Assembly (NCBI GenBank): GCA_023461075.1
Contig: JAEWNY010000012.1
Location: 1 to 14,698 of the forward strand
Reading direction: 5' to 3'
DNA from: Pseudomonadota bacterium
GTDB lineage: Bacteria; Pseudomonadota; Gammaproteobacteria; Xanthomonadales; Xanthomonadaceae
Length of the DNA stretch: 14,698 nt
The translations under genes were made by a program, and so were the position numbers. Positions 1 to 7,257 of the stretch are shown here, piece after piece (the stretch's first letter is position 1; every line of letters begins with the position of its first letter). The notes beneath the pieces are model-generated. The model ran no database searches and was not told the DNA's origin. It saw nothing but the letters and a program-made list of their open reading frames with translations.

Positions 1-15
1 GTGCCGGGCTTTTTC
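1..15 (+). terminator. Probable 3' half of an upstream gene's terminator (partial)
   Basis: The window opens with GTGCCGGGC followed by five T residues, which looks like the descending arm and T-run of a rho-independent terminator whose other arm lies outside the window. In related Xanthomonadaceae, lon and hupB precede this tRNA pair and ppiD, so the terminator could belong to hupB. That identity is inference from remembered gene order. Confidence 0.4.
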
Positions 16-29
16 ATGGGCGCGTGCGT

Positions 30-35
30 TATCAT
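30..35 (+). promoter_or_regulatory. Possible -10 box for tRNA-Val
   Basis: TATCAT lies 13 nt before the tRNA-Val 5' end, which would give a transcript starting about 7 nt upstream of the mature tRNA. No good -35 box is visible at 16-18 nt spacing, so this is a weak call. The same hexamer with a good -35 serves tRNA-Ser(CGA) elsewhere in the window. Confidence 0.3.
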
Positions 36-48
36 CGCGCTCCGCTAC

Positions 49-123
49 GGGAGCTTAGCTCAGCGGTAGAGCGTCTCCTTTACACGGAGAGGGTCGGGGG
101 TTCGATCCCCTCAGCTCCCACCA
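49..123 (+). tRNA. tRNA-Val (anticodon UAC)
   Basis: The full cloverleaf can be drawn. Acceptor GGGAGCT (49-55) pairs with AGCTCCC (113-119), with discriminator A120 and an encoded CCA at 121-123. The anticodon stem TCTCC/GGAGA encloses loop TTTACAC, giving anticodon TAC at 81-83, which reads GUA and related Val codons. The T-arm GGGGG-TTCGATC-CCCTC (96-112) contains one G-T pair. It is followed 98 nt later by tRNA-Asp, which has its own promoter, though read-through co-transcription to the shared terminator at 314-337 is possible. Confidence 0.97.
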
Positions 124-177
124 TCGCGGTCAAAGCCACGTCCTCGGCTTGCGCCAACCTCACACGCATCATGGTTG

Positions 178-206
178 TTGCCAAAGCCGCGAAACGCATT
201 TAGACT
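178..206 (+). promoter_or_regulatory. Sigma-70-type promoter of tRNA-Asp
   Basis: TTGCCA (178-183) and TAGACT (201-206) are separated by exactly 17 nt, a good match to the housekeeping consensus. They are followed by the GC-rich discriminator GCCC, as is usual for stable-RNA promoters under stringent control. The predicted start near 213 lies about 9 nt before the mature tRNA-Asp 5' end. Confidence 0.65.
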
Positions 207-221
207 GCCCAACTTCGTCGC

Positions 222-298
222 GGAGCGGTAGTTCAGCTGGTTAGAATGCTGGCCTGTCACGCCGGAGGTCGCGGGTTCGAGTCCCGTCCGCTCCGCCA
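222..298 (+). tRNA. tRNA-Asp (anticodon GUC)
   Basis: Acceptor GGAGCGG (222-228) pairs with CCGCTCC (288-294). The discriminator is G295 and CCA is encoded at 296-298. The anticodon stem CTGGC/GCCGG closes loop CTGTCAC, giving anticodon GTC, which reads GAC/GAU. G73 and anticodon GUC are both identity elements for aspartyl-tRNA synthetase. A rho-independent terminator follows 15 nt later. Confidence 0.97.
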
Positions 299-313
299 TT
301 CGAAGCATGGAAA

Positions 314-337
314 CCTCGCTTAAAGGCGGGGTTTTTT
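314..337 (+). terminator. Rho-independent terminator of the tRNA unit
   Basis: CCTCGCT (314-320) can pair with GGCGGGG (325-331) around a TAAA loop, giving 7 pairs of which two are G-U. A run of six T residues follows (332-337). It separates the two tRNA genes from ppiD. Confidence 0.85.
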
Positions 338-415
338 GTTGCCTGCGATGCAGCGGGGGCTTCACCCGTTTACACTGCACGGCTGACACTTTCGCCGGCC
401 AAGGGGCCGAAAGAC

Positions 416-2386
416 ATGCTGCAAGCGTTGCGCGACAAATCCAGTGGCTGGGTGGCCACGGTCATCCTCGGCCTGCTGATCATCCCCTTCGCCCTGTTCG
501 GCATCAACGACTACATCAGCGGCGGCGCGCAGAATTACGCCGCGCGCATCCAGACCCCGCCAAGCTGGTGGAAGTCCGCACCTGCGGTATGGCCGGTGTC
601 GATGGCCTGGCACACCGAGGAGATCACGCCGCAGGAGTTCCGCGAGCGTTTCGAGCAGGTGCGCCAGCAGGAACGCGCGCAACAGGGCGAAGCCTTCGAC
701 AACAAGGCGTTCGAATCGGTCGACAACAAGCGCAAGGTGCTGGAGTCGATGATCGACGAGCGGCTGATGCGCCTGGCCGCCAGCGAGTCCGGCATCCAGG
801 TCCCGGCGGCGGCGATCCGTCGCGAGATCCAGTCGATCCCCGAATTCCACGTCGACGGACGCTTCAACGAGCAGAAGTACGTATCGATGCTCGGCAGCTT
901 GAACCCGCCGCAGACGCCGCTGTCCTTCCAGCAGCGCGTGCGCGACGACCTGCTGCGCAACGCTCTGGTCGGCAAGGTGGCGTTGTCGGCGTTCACTCCG
1001 CGCGCCGAGGCCGACCGCATGCTGGCGTTGTGGTTCGAGCGTCGCGATGTCAGCGCGGTGCGCATCCCGCTGGCCGCCGACACCGCGCCGGTCAGTGATG
1101 CCGAGATCGCCGCGCGCTACAAATCGAACGAGCGCGATTACCGCGCGCCTTCAACGGTGGCGATGGAATACATCGAGATCGATAGGGCCAAGGTCACGCC
1201 CAAGCCGGTCACCGAGGCTGATCTGCGCGCGCGCTATGCGGCGGAGCGCAGCAAGTTCGGCGAAGCCGAGCAGCGTCTGGTCTCGCACATCCTGGTGCCG
1301 GTGATTGGCAGCGGCGCAGCCGCCGACAAGGCGGCACAGGACAAGGCTGCAGCGTTGGCCACGCAAGCGCGCGGTGGCGCGGACTTCGCCGCATTGGCGC
1401 GAACCAATTCCGGCGATGCCGGCTCCAAGGCGAGTGGTGGTGACCTGGGTTGGATCAGCCAGAATGGCGCCATGCCCAAGGCGTTCGAGGACGCGGTGTT
1501 CGCCCTCGCAGCCGCCGGCGCGATCAGTGCGCCGATCAAGACTGAAGCCGGCTGGCATGTCATCCAGGTCCGCGAGGTCAAGGCCGGCAATGAGCAGCCG
1601 TTCGAGGCGGTGCGCGCGCAACTCGAGCAGGAGGCCGATGCCGGAGCCCGCGAACGCGCCTACAACGACCTGCTCTCGGCGTTGGTGGATGACCTGATGA
1701 AGAATCCTTCCGGTTTCGCCGAGGCTGCGGCCAAGCACGGCCTGACCGTGCAGAAGACCGGCGCGGTGGCGAAGGGCGCTGGCGAAGGCATCGCCGCGGT
1801 GCCGGCGGTGCAGGCCGAGGCGTTCTCGGAGCAGCGCATCCAGGACGGTTCGGTGAGCGATCCGATCGATGTCGGCGAAGGCCGCAGCGTCATCCTGCGC
1901 GTCGTCGGCAATACCCCGGAGAAAATTCGCCCGCTGGCCGAGGTGCGCGAGCAGGTGATCGCCGATGTCCGCACCGCGCGTGCAAGCAAGGCCGCTGCCG
2001 ATGCGGCAAAGGCGATGGCGGACGCGGTCGAGAAGGGCGGTGACCTGGCCGCGCTGGCCAAGGCACGTGGCTTGGCGATCGATCCGTTCCAGGGCGTGAT
2101 GCGCACCATGCCGGCACCGACCCCGGAGGCGACCAAGGCGATCTTCGCCGTGGCGCGCCCGCAGGCCGGCAAGGTCAGCGCCGGTTCAACCCCGTTGCCG
2201 GATGGCAGCTGGATGGTGTTCCGCATCGACAGCGCGACCCCGGCCAAGCTGGAAGAAATCCCCGAAGCGCAACGCGCGCAGATGCGCGAGCAGCTGACGA
2301 TGGCCTCCGCCGAGCAGGCCGCCAAGGCCTTCATCGCCGAGTTGCGCAAGTCGCGCAGGATCAACATCGTCGAGAGCCAGCTCTGA
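416..2386 (+). CDS. ppiD: PpiD-type membrane-anchored periplasmic peptidyl-prolyl isomerase/chaperone
   Basis: The 656-residue protein has the PpiD/SurA-like layout. A short basic cytoplasmic start is followed by one hydrophobic segment (about residues 11-31, LLIIPFALFGI) acting as an uncleaved anchor, then a long periplasmic part. A SurA_N-like chaperone region lies at about 65-240. The single parvulin (rotamase) domain at about 284-388 carries the family signatures SHILV, GGDLGW and WHVIQV. A second helical chaperone half completes the protein. PpiD sits at the Sec translocon exit and helps fold exported outer-membrane proteins; this is family knowledge. The ATG at 416 puts the anchor directly at the N-terminus. 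The purine stretch GAAAG before it is only a weak ribosome site, and a TACACT hexamer (371-376) is a possible but unsupported -10. Length is close to the usual 620-660 residues. It is a single-gene unit between two terminators. Confidence 0.95.
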   Translation: MLQALRDKSSGWVATVILGLLIIPFALFGINDYISGGAQNYAARIQTPPSWWKSAPAVWPVSMAWHTEEITPQEFRERFEQVRQQERAQQGEAFDNKAFESVDNKRKVLESMIDERLMRLAASESGIQVPAAAIRREIQSIPEFHVDGRFNEQKYVSMLGSLNPPQTPLSFQQRVRDDLLRNALVGKVALSAFTPRAEADRMLALWFERRDVSAVRIPLAADTAPVSDAEIAARYKSNERDYRAPSTVAMEYIEIDRAKVTPKPVTEADLRARYAAERSKFGEAEQRLVSHILVPVIGSGAAADKAAQDKAAALATQARGGADFAALARTNSGDAGSKASGGDLGWISQNGAMPKAFEDAVFALAAAGAISAPIKTEAGWHVIQVREVKAGNEQPFEAVRAQLEQEADAGARERAYNDLLSALVDDLMKNPSGFAEAAAKHGLTVQKTGAVAKGAGEGIAAVPAVQAEAFSEQRIQDGSVSDPIDVGEGRSVILRVVGNTPEKIRPLAEVREQVIADVRTARASKAAADAAKAMADAVEKGGDLAALAKARGLAIDPFQGVMRTMPAPTPEATKAIFAVARPQAGKVSAGSTPLPDGSWMVFRIDSATPAKLEEIPEAQRAQMREQLTMASAEQAAKAFIAELRKSRRINIVESQL

Positions 2387-2427
2387 GCCGATGCGGCGAT
2401 TGCGGGGCAGGCGAGATCATGCGCAAG

Positions 2428-2454
2428 AAAACGCCCGGCGGTGCCGGGCGTTTT
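2428..2454. terminator. Bidirectional terminator between ppiD and fabI
   Basis: Perfect 8-bp stem CGCCCGGC (2432-2439) / GCCGGGCG (2443-2450) with a GGT loop. It is flanked by AAAA on the left and TTTT on the right, which extend the stem. Because the genes converge, the A-run acts as a T-run on the other strand, so the hairpin can stop both transcripts. Confidence 0.9.
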
Positions 2455-2485
2455 CGTTTCCGGCAGCGACGCCGGTGCGCGCGCG

Positions 2486-3274
2486 TCAGTCGTTGAGGCC
2501 GGTCATGCCGAGGATGTTGTAGCCGGAATCGACATAGGTCACCTCCCCCGTGACTGCGCTGGCCAGGTCCGAGCACAGGAAGGCGGCGACGTTGCCGACT
2601 TCCTCGATGGTCACCGTGCGCCTCAGCGGTGCGTTGTCCTCGACATGGCCGAGGATCTTGCGGAAGCCGCCGATGCCGGCTGCGGCCAGCGTCTTGATAG
2701 GGCCGGCCGAGACCGCATTGACGCGAATGCCTTCCGGCCCGAGGTTGTAGGCGAGGTAGCGCACGGTCGCCTCGAGGCTGGCCTTGGCCACGCCCATCAC
2801 GTTGTAACCCTGCAGCGCGCGTTCGGCACCGAGGTAGGACAGGGTGAGGATCGCACCGTTGCGGCCGCTCATCATCGGACGCGCGGCGGATGACAGTGCC
2901 GCCAGTGAATAGGCCGAGATGTCGTGGGCGATGGCGAAGTTCTCGCGGGTCAGGCCGTCGAGGAACTGGCCGGCGATCGCTTCGCGCGGGGCATAGGCGA
3001 TCGCGTGGATCAGGATGTCGAAACCGTCCCAGTGCTTGCCGAGTTCGGAGAAACACTCGCTGATCTGCGCATCGGAGGTGACATCCAGCGGGATGACGAT
3101 GTCGCTGCCGAATTCCCTGGCCGCCGATTCGACGCGCGACTTCAGCTTGTCGTTCTGGTAGGTGAAGGCGAGTTGGGCGCCTTCGCGATGCATCGCTTCG
3201 GCGATGCCGCTGGCGATCGATCGCTCGCTGGCGATGCCGGTGATGAGTGCGCGCTTGCCTTCAAGGAAACCCAT
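2486..3274 (-). CDS. fabI: Enoyl-[acyl-carrier-protein] reductase (NADH), FabI
   Basis: The 262-residue protein matches E. coli FabI in length and catalyses the last reduction of each fatty-acid elongation cycle in the cytoplasm. The N-terminal ITGIASERSIA is the FabI-type nucleotide-binding loop. Catalytic residues are Tyr147, Tyr157 and Lys164, in the FabI-specific Tyr-x6-Lys arrangement (YNVMGVAK) that separates it from the Tyr-x3-Lys of ordinary short-chain dehydrogenases. GPIKTLAA marks the substrate-loop region. The ATG at 3274 gives the canonical MGFLEGKRALITG start and has GGAAGA about 6 nt upstream on the minus strand; an upstream in-frame extension lacks homologous sequence. The MltD-like gene ends 44 bp upstream on the same strand. 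Position 93 is Ala, where E. coli FabI has Gly in the triclosan pocket. Confidence 0.97.
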   Translation of the reverse strand: MGFLEGKRALITGIASERSIASGIAEAMHREGAQLAFTYQNDKLKSRVESAAREFGSDIVIPLDVTSDAQISECFSELGKHWDGFDILIHAIAYAPREAIAGQFLDGLTRENFAIAHDISAYSLAALSSAARPMMSGRNGAILTLSYLGAERALQGYNVMGVAKASLEATVRYLAYNLGPEGIRVNAVSAGPIKTLAAAGIGGFRKILGHVEDNAPLRRTVTIEEVGNVAAFLCSDLASAVTGEVTYVDSGYNILGMTGLND

Positions 3275-3318
3275 GCTGTCTTCCGTTCTGGGGAGGGACG
3301 AAGCGCACAGTGTGCCCG

Positions 3319-4581
3319 TCAGCGGGTACCGGCGTCGAGTTTCAACACCATACCCGGGCGTAGCGGGGCATTCGCGGCGAGGCCATTGATGCGCAGGAGT
3401 TCGGCCGTGCTGGTCCGGTAACGACGCGCGATCGTCCACCACGAATCGCCCTTGGCGACGACGTGGGTGGTGGGCGTTGCAGGCGTGGCCTCCGCATCCG
3501 CATTCGTCCTGCCATCGATCGCCGCCGCGGTGGCTTCAAGAGGGTTGTCGATCGAGGATGCCGTGGTCACCCGCGGCGCTGCCCGCGCTGCCGCTGCGGC
3601 GACATCGACCATCACGCCCAGCACATCGGTCGCGCCCTGGGTCGCCGGCTCGACCGAGGCCGGAGCCAGCACCTGCGGCGAGCCCGCACCGCCGCGCAGG
3701 CTGCCGGACGCCAGCGCGGGATTTAGCCTGCGCACCCAGCCGGGATCGACATTGCGCGCACGCGCCCAGGCATCGAGCGTGCGCGCCTCGGCCGGAGCCA
3801 TCTGTTCGACACCGAGCAGCGGGACGCTGCGGTCCAGCGACTTGCGCCAGGATTCGCGCTCGCCGGCATCCTCAAGCAGGCAGGCGAGGGCGTGCAGCTT
3901 CTCGACGTAGGCGCGGGTATGCAGCGGCATGCCCTGGATGCGGCTGGCCTCGGCATTGCGCTGGCCCATGCCGCTGCGCTTGATCGCGTTGATCAGACGG
4001 TATTCGCCGGCGTTGTAGCCCATGATCGCGACCCGCCAGTTGCGCCCGAACATCCCATGCAGGATCTTGAGGTAGCGCACCGCGGCCTGGGTGGAATCGA
4101 CCACCGAATAGCGGCCGTCGTAGCCGGTGCGCATCGGGATGCCCTGGTTGCGCGCGGTCAATGCGATGAATTGCCAGAGCCCGGCCGGCCCGGCCTTGCT
4201 CCGCGCCGCCGGCTTGTAGCCGCTCTCGATGAACGGGATCAGCGCGTACTCGGTCGGCAACTTCGCCTTGATGAGTTCGTCGACCACGTAGCCGAACAAC
4301 GGCAGCAATTCGTCGTTGCTGGCCGCCATGCGCCGTGTGGCATGGGCGTAGTGCGCACTCCAGCGCGGGCTGGCATTGCGGCAGTCGGGCTCGGCCAGGT
4401 GGTCGCGGAAGCGCTGGTAGATCTCCAGGCCATTGCGACTGCCTTTCGACTTGGTGGCCTTGCCGGGGCTGGCCGCCGGATCGGCAACAGCCTCCGCCGC
4501 ATGTGCGAGCGGTGCAACCGACAGCGCCAATGCCATCGCAAGCGGCAGCCGGCGAGCGGGCTTCAAGACGCGGATCGTCAT
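3319..4581 (-). CDS. mltD: MltD-like lytic murein transglycosylase with LysM domain
   Basis: The 420-residue exported enzyme should cleave the MurNAc-GlcNAc bond of peptidoglycan to give 1,6-anhydro ends. It begins with a signal peptide (basic start, hydrophobic core about 12-25, likely cleavage after AHA at 28). An SLT family-1 domain spans about 105-235, with catalytic Glu119 in IESGY, then GPAGLWQF and MGYNAG (187-192), all hallmarks of MltD/Slt70 enzymes. An Ala/Thr-rich linker (about 300-370) leads to one clear LysM peptidoglycan-binding domain (373-415). Its start ATG (4579-4581) overlaps the gloB stop as ATGA, so I prefer it to the in-frame ATG 7 codons upstream, and translational coupling is likely. 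No lipobox is seen, so it may be a soluble periplasmic form, unlike the E. coli lipoprotein MltD, which also has two LysM domains. Confidence 0.9.
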   Translation of the reverse strand: MTIRVLKPARRLPLAMALALSVAPLAHAAEAVADPAASPGKATKSKGSRNGLEIYQRFRDHLAEPDCRNASPRWSAHYAHATRRMAASNDELLPLFGYVVDELIKAKLPTEYALIPFIESGYKPAARSKAGPAGLWQFIALTARNQGIPMRTGYDGRYSVVDSTQAAVRYLKILHGMFGRNWRVAIMGYNAGEYRLINAIKRSGMGQRNAEASRIQGMPLHTRAYVEKLHALACLLEDAGERESWRKSLDRSVPLLGVEQMAPAEARTLDAWARARNVDPGWVRRLNPALASGSLRGGAGSPQVLAPASVEPATQGATDVLGVMVDVAAAAARAAPRVTTASSIDNPLEATAAAIDGRTNADAEATPATPTTHVVAKGDSWWTIARRYRTSTAELLRINGLAANAPLRPGMVLKLDAGTR

Positions 4582-5369
4582 GCGCGGAATCCATCCTTCC
4601 ATTGGCGCAGGGCCGCGAAGGCCTCGTCGCGGGTTGCCGGCGCATGGCCGTTGTGACGGGTCAGGGCCGCGTGCACCTCGGCATCGTCCAGGCGCAGGAA
4701 CGGGTTGCAGGCCCGCTCATCGGCCAGGCAGGCGGGCAGGGTGGGTTGGCCGGCATCGCGTCGTGATGTTGCTTCATCGACCCGCCGCGCCAAAGCCTTG
4801 TTCTCCGGCATCACCTGGCGGGCGAAGGCGGCATTGGCCAGGGTGTACTCGTGCCCGCAACACACCTGCGTTTCGGCTGGCAATGCTGCCAATCGGTCGA
4901 GCGAGGCGCGCATCGTCGGCGCATCGCCCTCGAACATCCGCCCGCAGCCCAGGCTGAAGAGGGCGTCGCCGCAGAACAACAGGCCATGGCCGTGGTAGGC
5001 AATGTGGCTGCGGGTATGTCCGGGGACTTCGATGACCTCGAAGCGATAGTCATCGATCTCCACCACGTCCCCGCCGGAAACACGAGCAGTGGCGTGCGCG
5101 ATGCGCGACTCGTGCGGCGCATGGACCGGCGTGTCAGACCAGCGTTGCAGCAAGGCGGCGACGCCGCCGATGTGGTCATCGTGGTGGTGGGTCAGCAGGA
5201 TGCCGGCGAGGTCGGACTCACCGCCGAAGCGCTCGAGGATCGGCGCCGCATCGCCCGGATCGACCAGCAGCGGCCCACGGCTGCCCGGCAACCACCACAG
5301 GTAATTGTCGGTGAATGCAGGCAGCGGCGGCGGGGGCGATATCAAGGGGTGATGAGATGGGTCGGGCAC
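4578..5369 (-). CDS. gloB: Hydroxyacylglutathione hydrolase (glyoxalase II)
   Basis: This metallo-beta-lactamase-fold enzyme hydrolyses S-D-lactoylglutathione to D-lactate and glutathione, the second step of methylglyoxal detoxification in the cytosol. Metal ligands are visible in LLTHHHDDHIGG (58-69), in PGHT (116-119), in Asp135 of FCGDALF and in His173 of CCGHEYT. The C-terminal glyoxalase II domain ends RQWKDGFRA, close to the family ending. Numbering uses the GTG at 5369 (263 residues). A TTG at 5345 would give 255 residues, nearer the family's usual length of about 251, and neither start has a clear ribosome site, so the N-terminus is uncertain. Upstream in-frame extension would run into the divergent yafS gene and is unlikely. 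The stop overlaps the mltD start by 4 nt, matching the mltD-gloB pairing in E. coli. Confidence 0.93.
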   Translation of the reverse strand: MPDPSHHPLISPPPPLPAFTDNYLWWLPGSRGPLLVDPGDAAPILERFGGESDLAGILLTHHHDDHIGGVAALLQRWSDTPVHAPHESRIAHATARVSGGDVVEIDDYRFEVIEVPGHTRSHIAYHGHGLLFCGDALFSLGCGRMFEGDAPTMRASLDRLAALPAETQVCCGHEYTLANAAFARQVMPENKALARRVDEATSRRDAGQPTLPACLADERACNPFLRLDDAEVHAALTRHNGHAPATRDEAFAALRQWKDGFRA

Positions 5370-5370
5370 G

Positions 5371-5376
5371 TAGAAT
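5371..5376 (+). promoter_or_regulatory. -10 box placing transcription start at the yafS ATG
   Basis: TAGAAT matches the -10 consensus in five of six positions and ends 8 nt before the ATG at 5385. A start 7 nt downstream would fall at about 5383, so the mRNA would have almost no leader. No good -35 is seen. It lies within the 15-bp gap between the divergent gloB and yafS genes. Confidence 0.45.
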
Positions 5377-5384
5377 GGGCGACG

Positions 5385-6029
5385 ATGCCCGCCCTCACCA
5401 CCGCCCGTCAACCCGACGCCACTTGCCGCTGGTACGCCAGCGAGGCCGGCCAGGCGCTGCTTCACAGTGAATTGCCCGGCCTGCACCAGGCCGTCTCGGC
5501 GCGTCCGGGCCTGCCGTGGCTGGTCTTCAGCGTCGCGCCGAGGCCATCGGCCATCGACCAGCCGCATGGGCTCTGGCTGTGCCCGCAAGGCGGCCGTTGG
5601 GGCGGCGATGTCGCCTGCGATCTGGCGCTGCCGCTGGCCAGCGAATCGGTGGGGGCGGTGGTGATGCAGCATGTCGAGGGCGATGCGGTCGCTGCGTGGT
5701 TGGCCGAGTGCGCGCGCGTGCTGGTCCCGGGCGGCCAGCTGAGCGTGTTTTCGCTCAATCCGCTCTCGCCCTATCGCGGGCGTTGGCTGGGCGAAGGCGT
5801 ATCGGGTCGCGAGCCGGTGACCTGGCGCCGCCGGCTCAAGCGAGCCGGACTGGTGCCGGAGCCGGTGGCTCGCGGCCTGGGCCCGCGCTGGAATCCGCGC
5901 ATCGATCCCGCCCTGCAACTGGGGGCGGGTGCGCGCGCGGCCTACCTGCTGGCCGCCGAGAAGCGGCGCCTGCCGCTGACCCCAAGGCGCGTGCCGCTAC
6001 TGGGCCCGCCCGTGGGCGAGAGGGCGTGA
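5385..6029 (+). CDS. yafS: YafS-like class I methyltransferase-fold protein
   Basis: The 214-residue protein resembles the back half of class I SAM-dependent methyltransferases, with ECARVLVPGGQLSVFSLNPLS at about 109-129 (strand and loop after motif III). The C-terminal stretch AAEKRRLPLTP resembles the ending I recall for E. coli YafS (ARKRTIPLT). The glycine-rich SAM motif I is not recognisable: the expected position reads LVFSVAPRPSA. I therefore do not assign a substrate, and it may not be a working methyltransferase. Position supports the name, since E. coli has mltD, gloB, yafS, rnhA and dnaQ in this order. The ATG at 5385 sits just after a -10 box, with no ribosome site. Its stop overlaps the rnhA GTG by 4 nt. 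Confidence 0.8.
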   Translation: MPALTTARQPDATCRWYASEAGQALLHSELPGLHQAVSARPGLPWLVFSVAPRPSAIDQPHGLWLCPQGGRWGGDVACDLALPLASESVGAVVMQHVEGDAVAAWLAECARVLVPGGQLSVFSLNPLSPYRGRWLGEGVSGREPVTWRRRLKRAGLVPEPVARGLGPRWNPRIDPALQLGAGARAAYLLAAEKRRLPLTPRRVPLLGPPVGERA

Positions 6030-6484
6030 GCGCGTTGAAATCGATCGAGGCGCATACCGATGGCGCTTGCCTCGGCAATCCCGGCCCTGGCGGCTGGGGC
6101 GTCTTGCTGCGCTACGGCGCGCATGAGCGCGAGCTGTCGGGTGGGGAGCCTGCCACCACCAACAACCGGATGGAGCTGATGGCGGCGATCTCCGCGCTCG
6201 AAGCGCTGACCGAGGCTTGCGAGGTCGCGCTGCATACCGATTCGCGCTACGTCCAGCAGGGCATTTCCGAATGGTTGCCCAACTGGCTGCGACGCGGCTG
6301 GAAGACCGCAGGTGGCGATCCGGTCAAGAACCAGGACCTCTGGCAACGCCTGCACGCGGCCACCCAGCCGCATCGCATCGACTGGCGCTGGGTCAAGGGC
6401 CACGCCGGCGATCCGGACAACGAACGCGTGGACGGTTTGGCGCGCGACGCCGCGCTCGTCATCAAGCAACAAGGAACGGGTTGA
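6026..6484 (+). CDS. rnhA: Ribonuclease HI
   Basis: The 152-residue enzyme degrades the RNA strand of RNA-DNA hybrids, removing Okazaki primers and R-loops. Catalytic residues are Asp12 (HTDGACLGNPG), Glu50 (NNRMELMA), Asp72 (HTDSRYV) and Asp136 (NERVDGLA), with the supporting His126 in KGHAG. The handle region with LPNWLRRGWKTAGG is present, as in E. coli RNase HI (155 residues). The GTG at 6026 overlaps the yafS stop in the sequence GTGA and has GAGAGGG just upstream, which decides the start. The stop shares one base with the dnaQ ATG. The gene is co-directional with dnaQ, whereas in E. coli rnhA and dnaQ are divergent. Confidence 0.97.
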   Translation: MSALKSIEAHTDGACLGNPGPGGWGVLLRYGAHERELSGGEPATTNNRMELMAAISALEALTEACEVALHTDSRYVQQGISEWLPNWLRRGWKTAGGDPVKNQDLWQRLHAATQPHRIDWRWVKGHAGDPDNERVDGLARDAALVIKQQGTG

Positions 6485-7236
6485 TGCGGCAGATCGTGCT
6501 GGACACCGAGACCACCGGTCTTGAGTGGCGCAAGGGCAACCGCGTGGTCGAGATCGGCTGCGTCGAGATGGTCGAACGCCGTCCGACCGGGCGCCATTTC
6601 CATCGCTACCTCAATCCCGATCGCGAATTCGAGGTGGGCGCCCAGGAAGTCACCGGGCTGACCCTGGAGTTCCTTGCCGACAAGCCGCGGTTCGAAGCGG
6701 TCGTGGAGGAATTCCTGGCGTTCATCGACGGCGCCGAACTGGTGATCCACAACGCCAGCTTCGATGTCGGCTTCCTCGATTATGAACTTTCGCGGCTGGC
6801 CGGTGCCTTCGGCCGCATCGCCGACCGTTCCAGCATCACCGATACGCTGGAGATGGCGCGAATGCGTTATCCCGGCCAGCGCAACTCGCTGGACGCGCTG
6901 TGCAAGCGGCTTGGCGTCGACAACGCGCATCGCCAGTTGCATGGCGCATTGCTCGACGCGCAGTTGCTGGCCGATGTCTATCTGGCGATGACGGCAGGGC
7001 AGGGTGAGATCGGCTTCGATGCCCTGTCCGCGCCGGCCGAATCGATCGGTGCCGGCGTGCTTGCGCAGGGATATGCCGACGCGGCATCGATAGGCCCGCG
7101 TCCGCGGGTCGTCGTGGCCGACGCCGAGCACGTCGCACACGAGGCGCGGCTGGACGCCATACAGAAAAAGCTGGACAAGACGGTTGAGGCAGGGACTTCG
7201 CCGCCGATCGTGCTGTGGCGCGCGTTGGCCGGTTGA
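6484..7236 (+). CDS. dnaQ: DNA polymerase III epsilon subunit (3'-5' proofreading exonuclease)
   Basis: The 250-residue protein is the proofreading exonuclease of the replicase core. DEDDh motifs are complete: Exo I DTETTG (Asp7, Glu9), Exo II HNASFDVGF (Asp94), and Exo III HGALLDAQLLADVYL (His153, Asp158). After the nuclease domain (to about 170) comes QGEIGF (173-178), which matches the position and Q-x-x-h-x-F form of the weak beta-clamp-binding motif of E. coli epsilon (QTSMAF). This is followed by a flexible segment and a C-terminal helix (about 214-233) that in E. coli binds the alpha subunit. The ATG shares its A with the rnhA stop, so the two proteins are probably made from one mRNA. 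No terminator is visible in the 21 bp before the convergent phosphatase gene. Confidence 0.97.
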   Translation: MRQIVLDTETTGLEWRKGNRVVEIGCVEMVERRPTGRHFHRYLNPDREFEVGAQEVTGLTLEFLADKPRFEAVVEEFLAFIDGAELVIHNASFDVGFLDYELSRLAGAFGRIADRSSITDTLEMARMRYPGQRNSLDALCKRLGVDNAHRQLHGALLDAQLLADVYLAMTAGQGEIGFDALSAPAESIGAGVLAQGYADAASIGPRPRVVVADAEHVAHEARLDAIQKKLDKTVEAGTSPPIVLWRALAG

Positions 7237-7257
7237 GTCGGGTGAGTTCGCCTGCGG

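Noticed and set aside
132..150. AAGCC...GGCTT hairpin after tRNA-Val as a terminator
   Set aside because: The stem is only five pairs with a large loop and no T-run follows. It could equally be chance.
1660..2367. Minus-strand open frame opposite the 3' half of ppiD
   Set aside because: The composition is Ser/Ala/Arg-rich without motifs, and it lies entirely within ppiD coding sequence. It is a codon-bias artefact.
5370..5918. Upstream extension of gloB across the yafS gene
   Set aside because: The extension lacks homology to glyoxalase II and would overlap about 530 bp of yafS. A GTG or TTG near 5369 or 5345 is the likely start.
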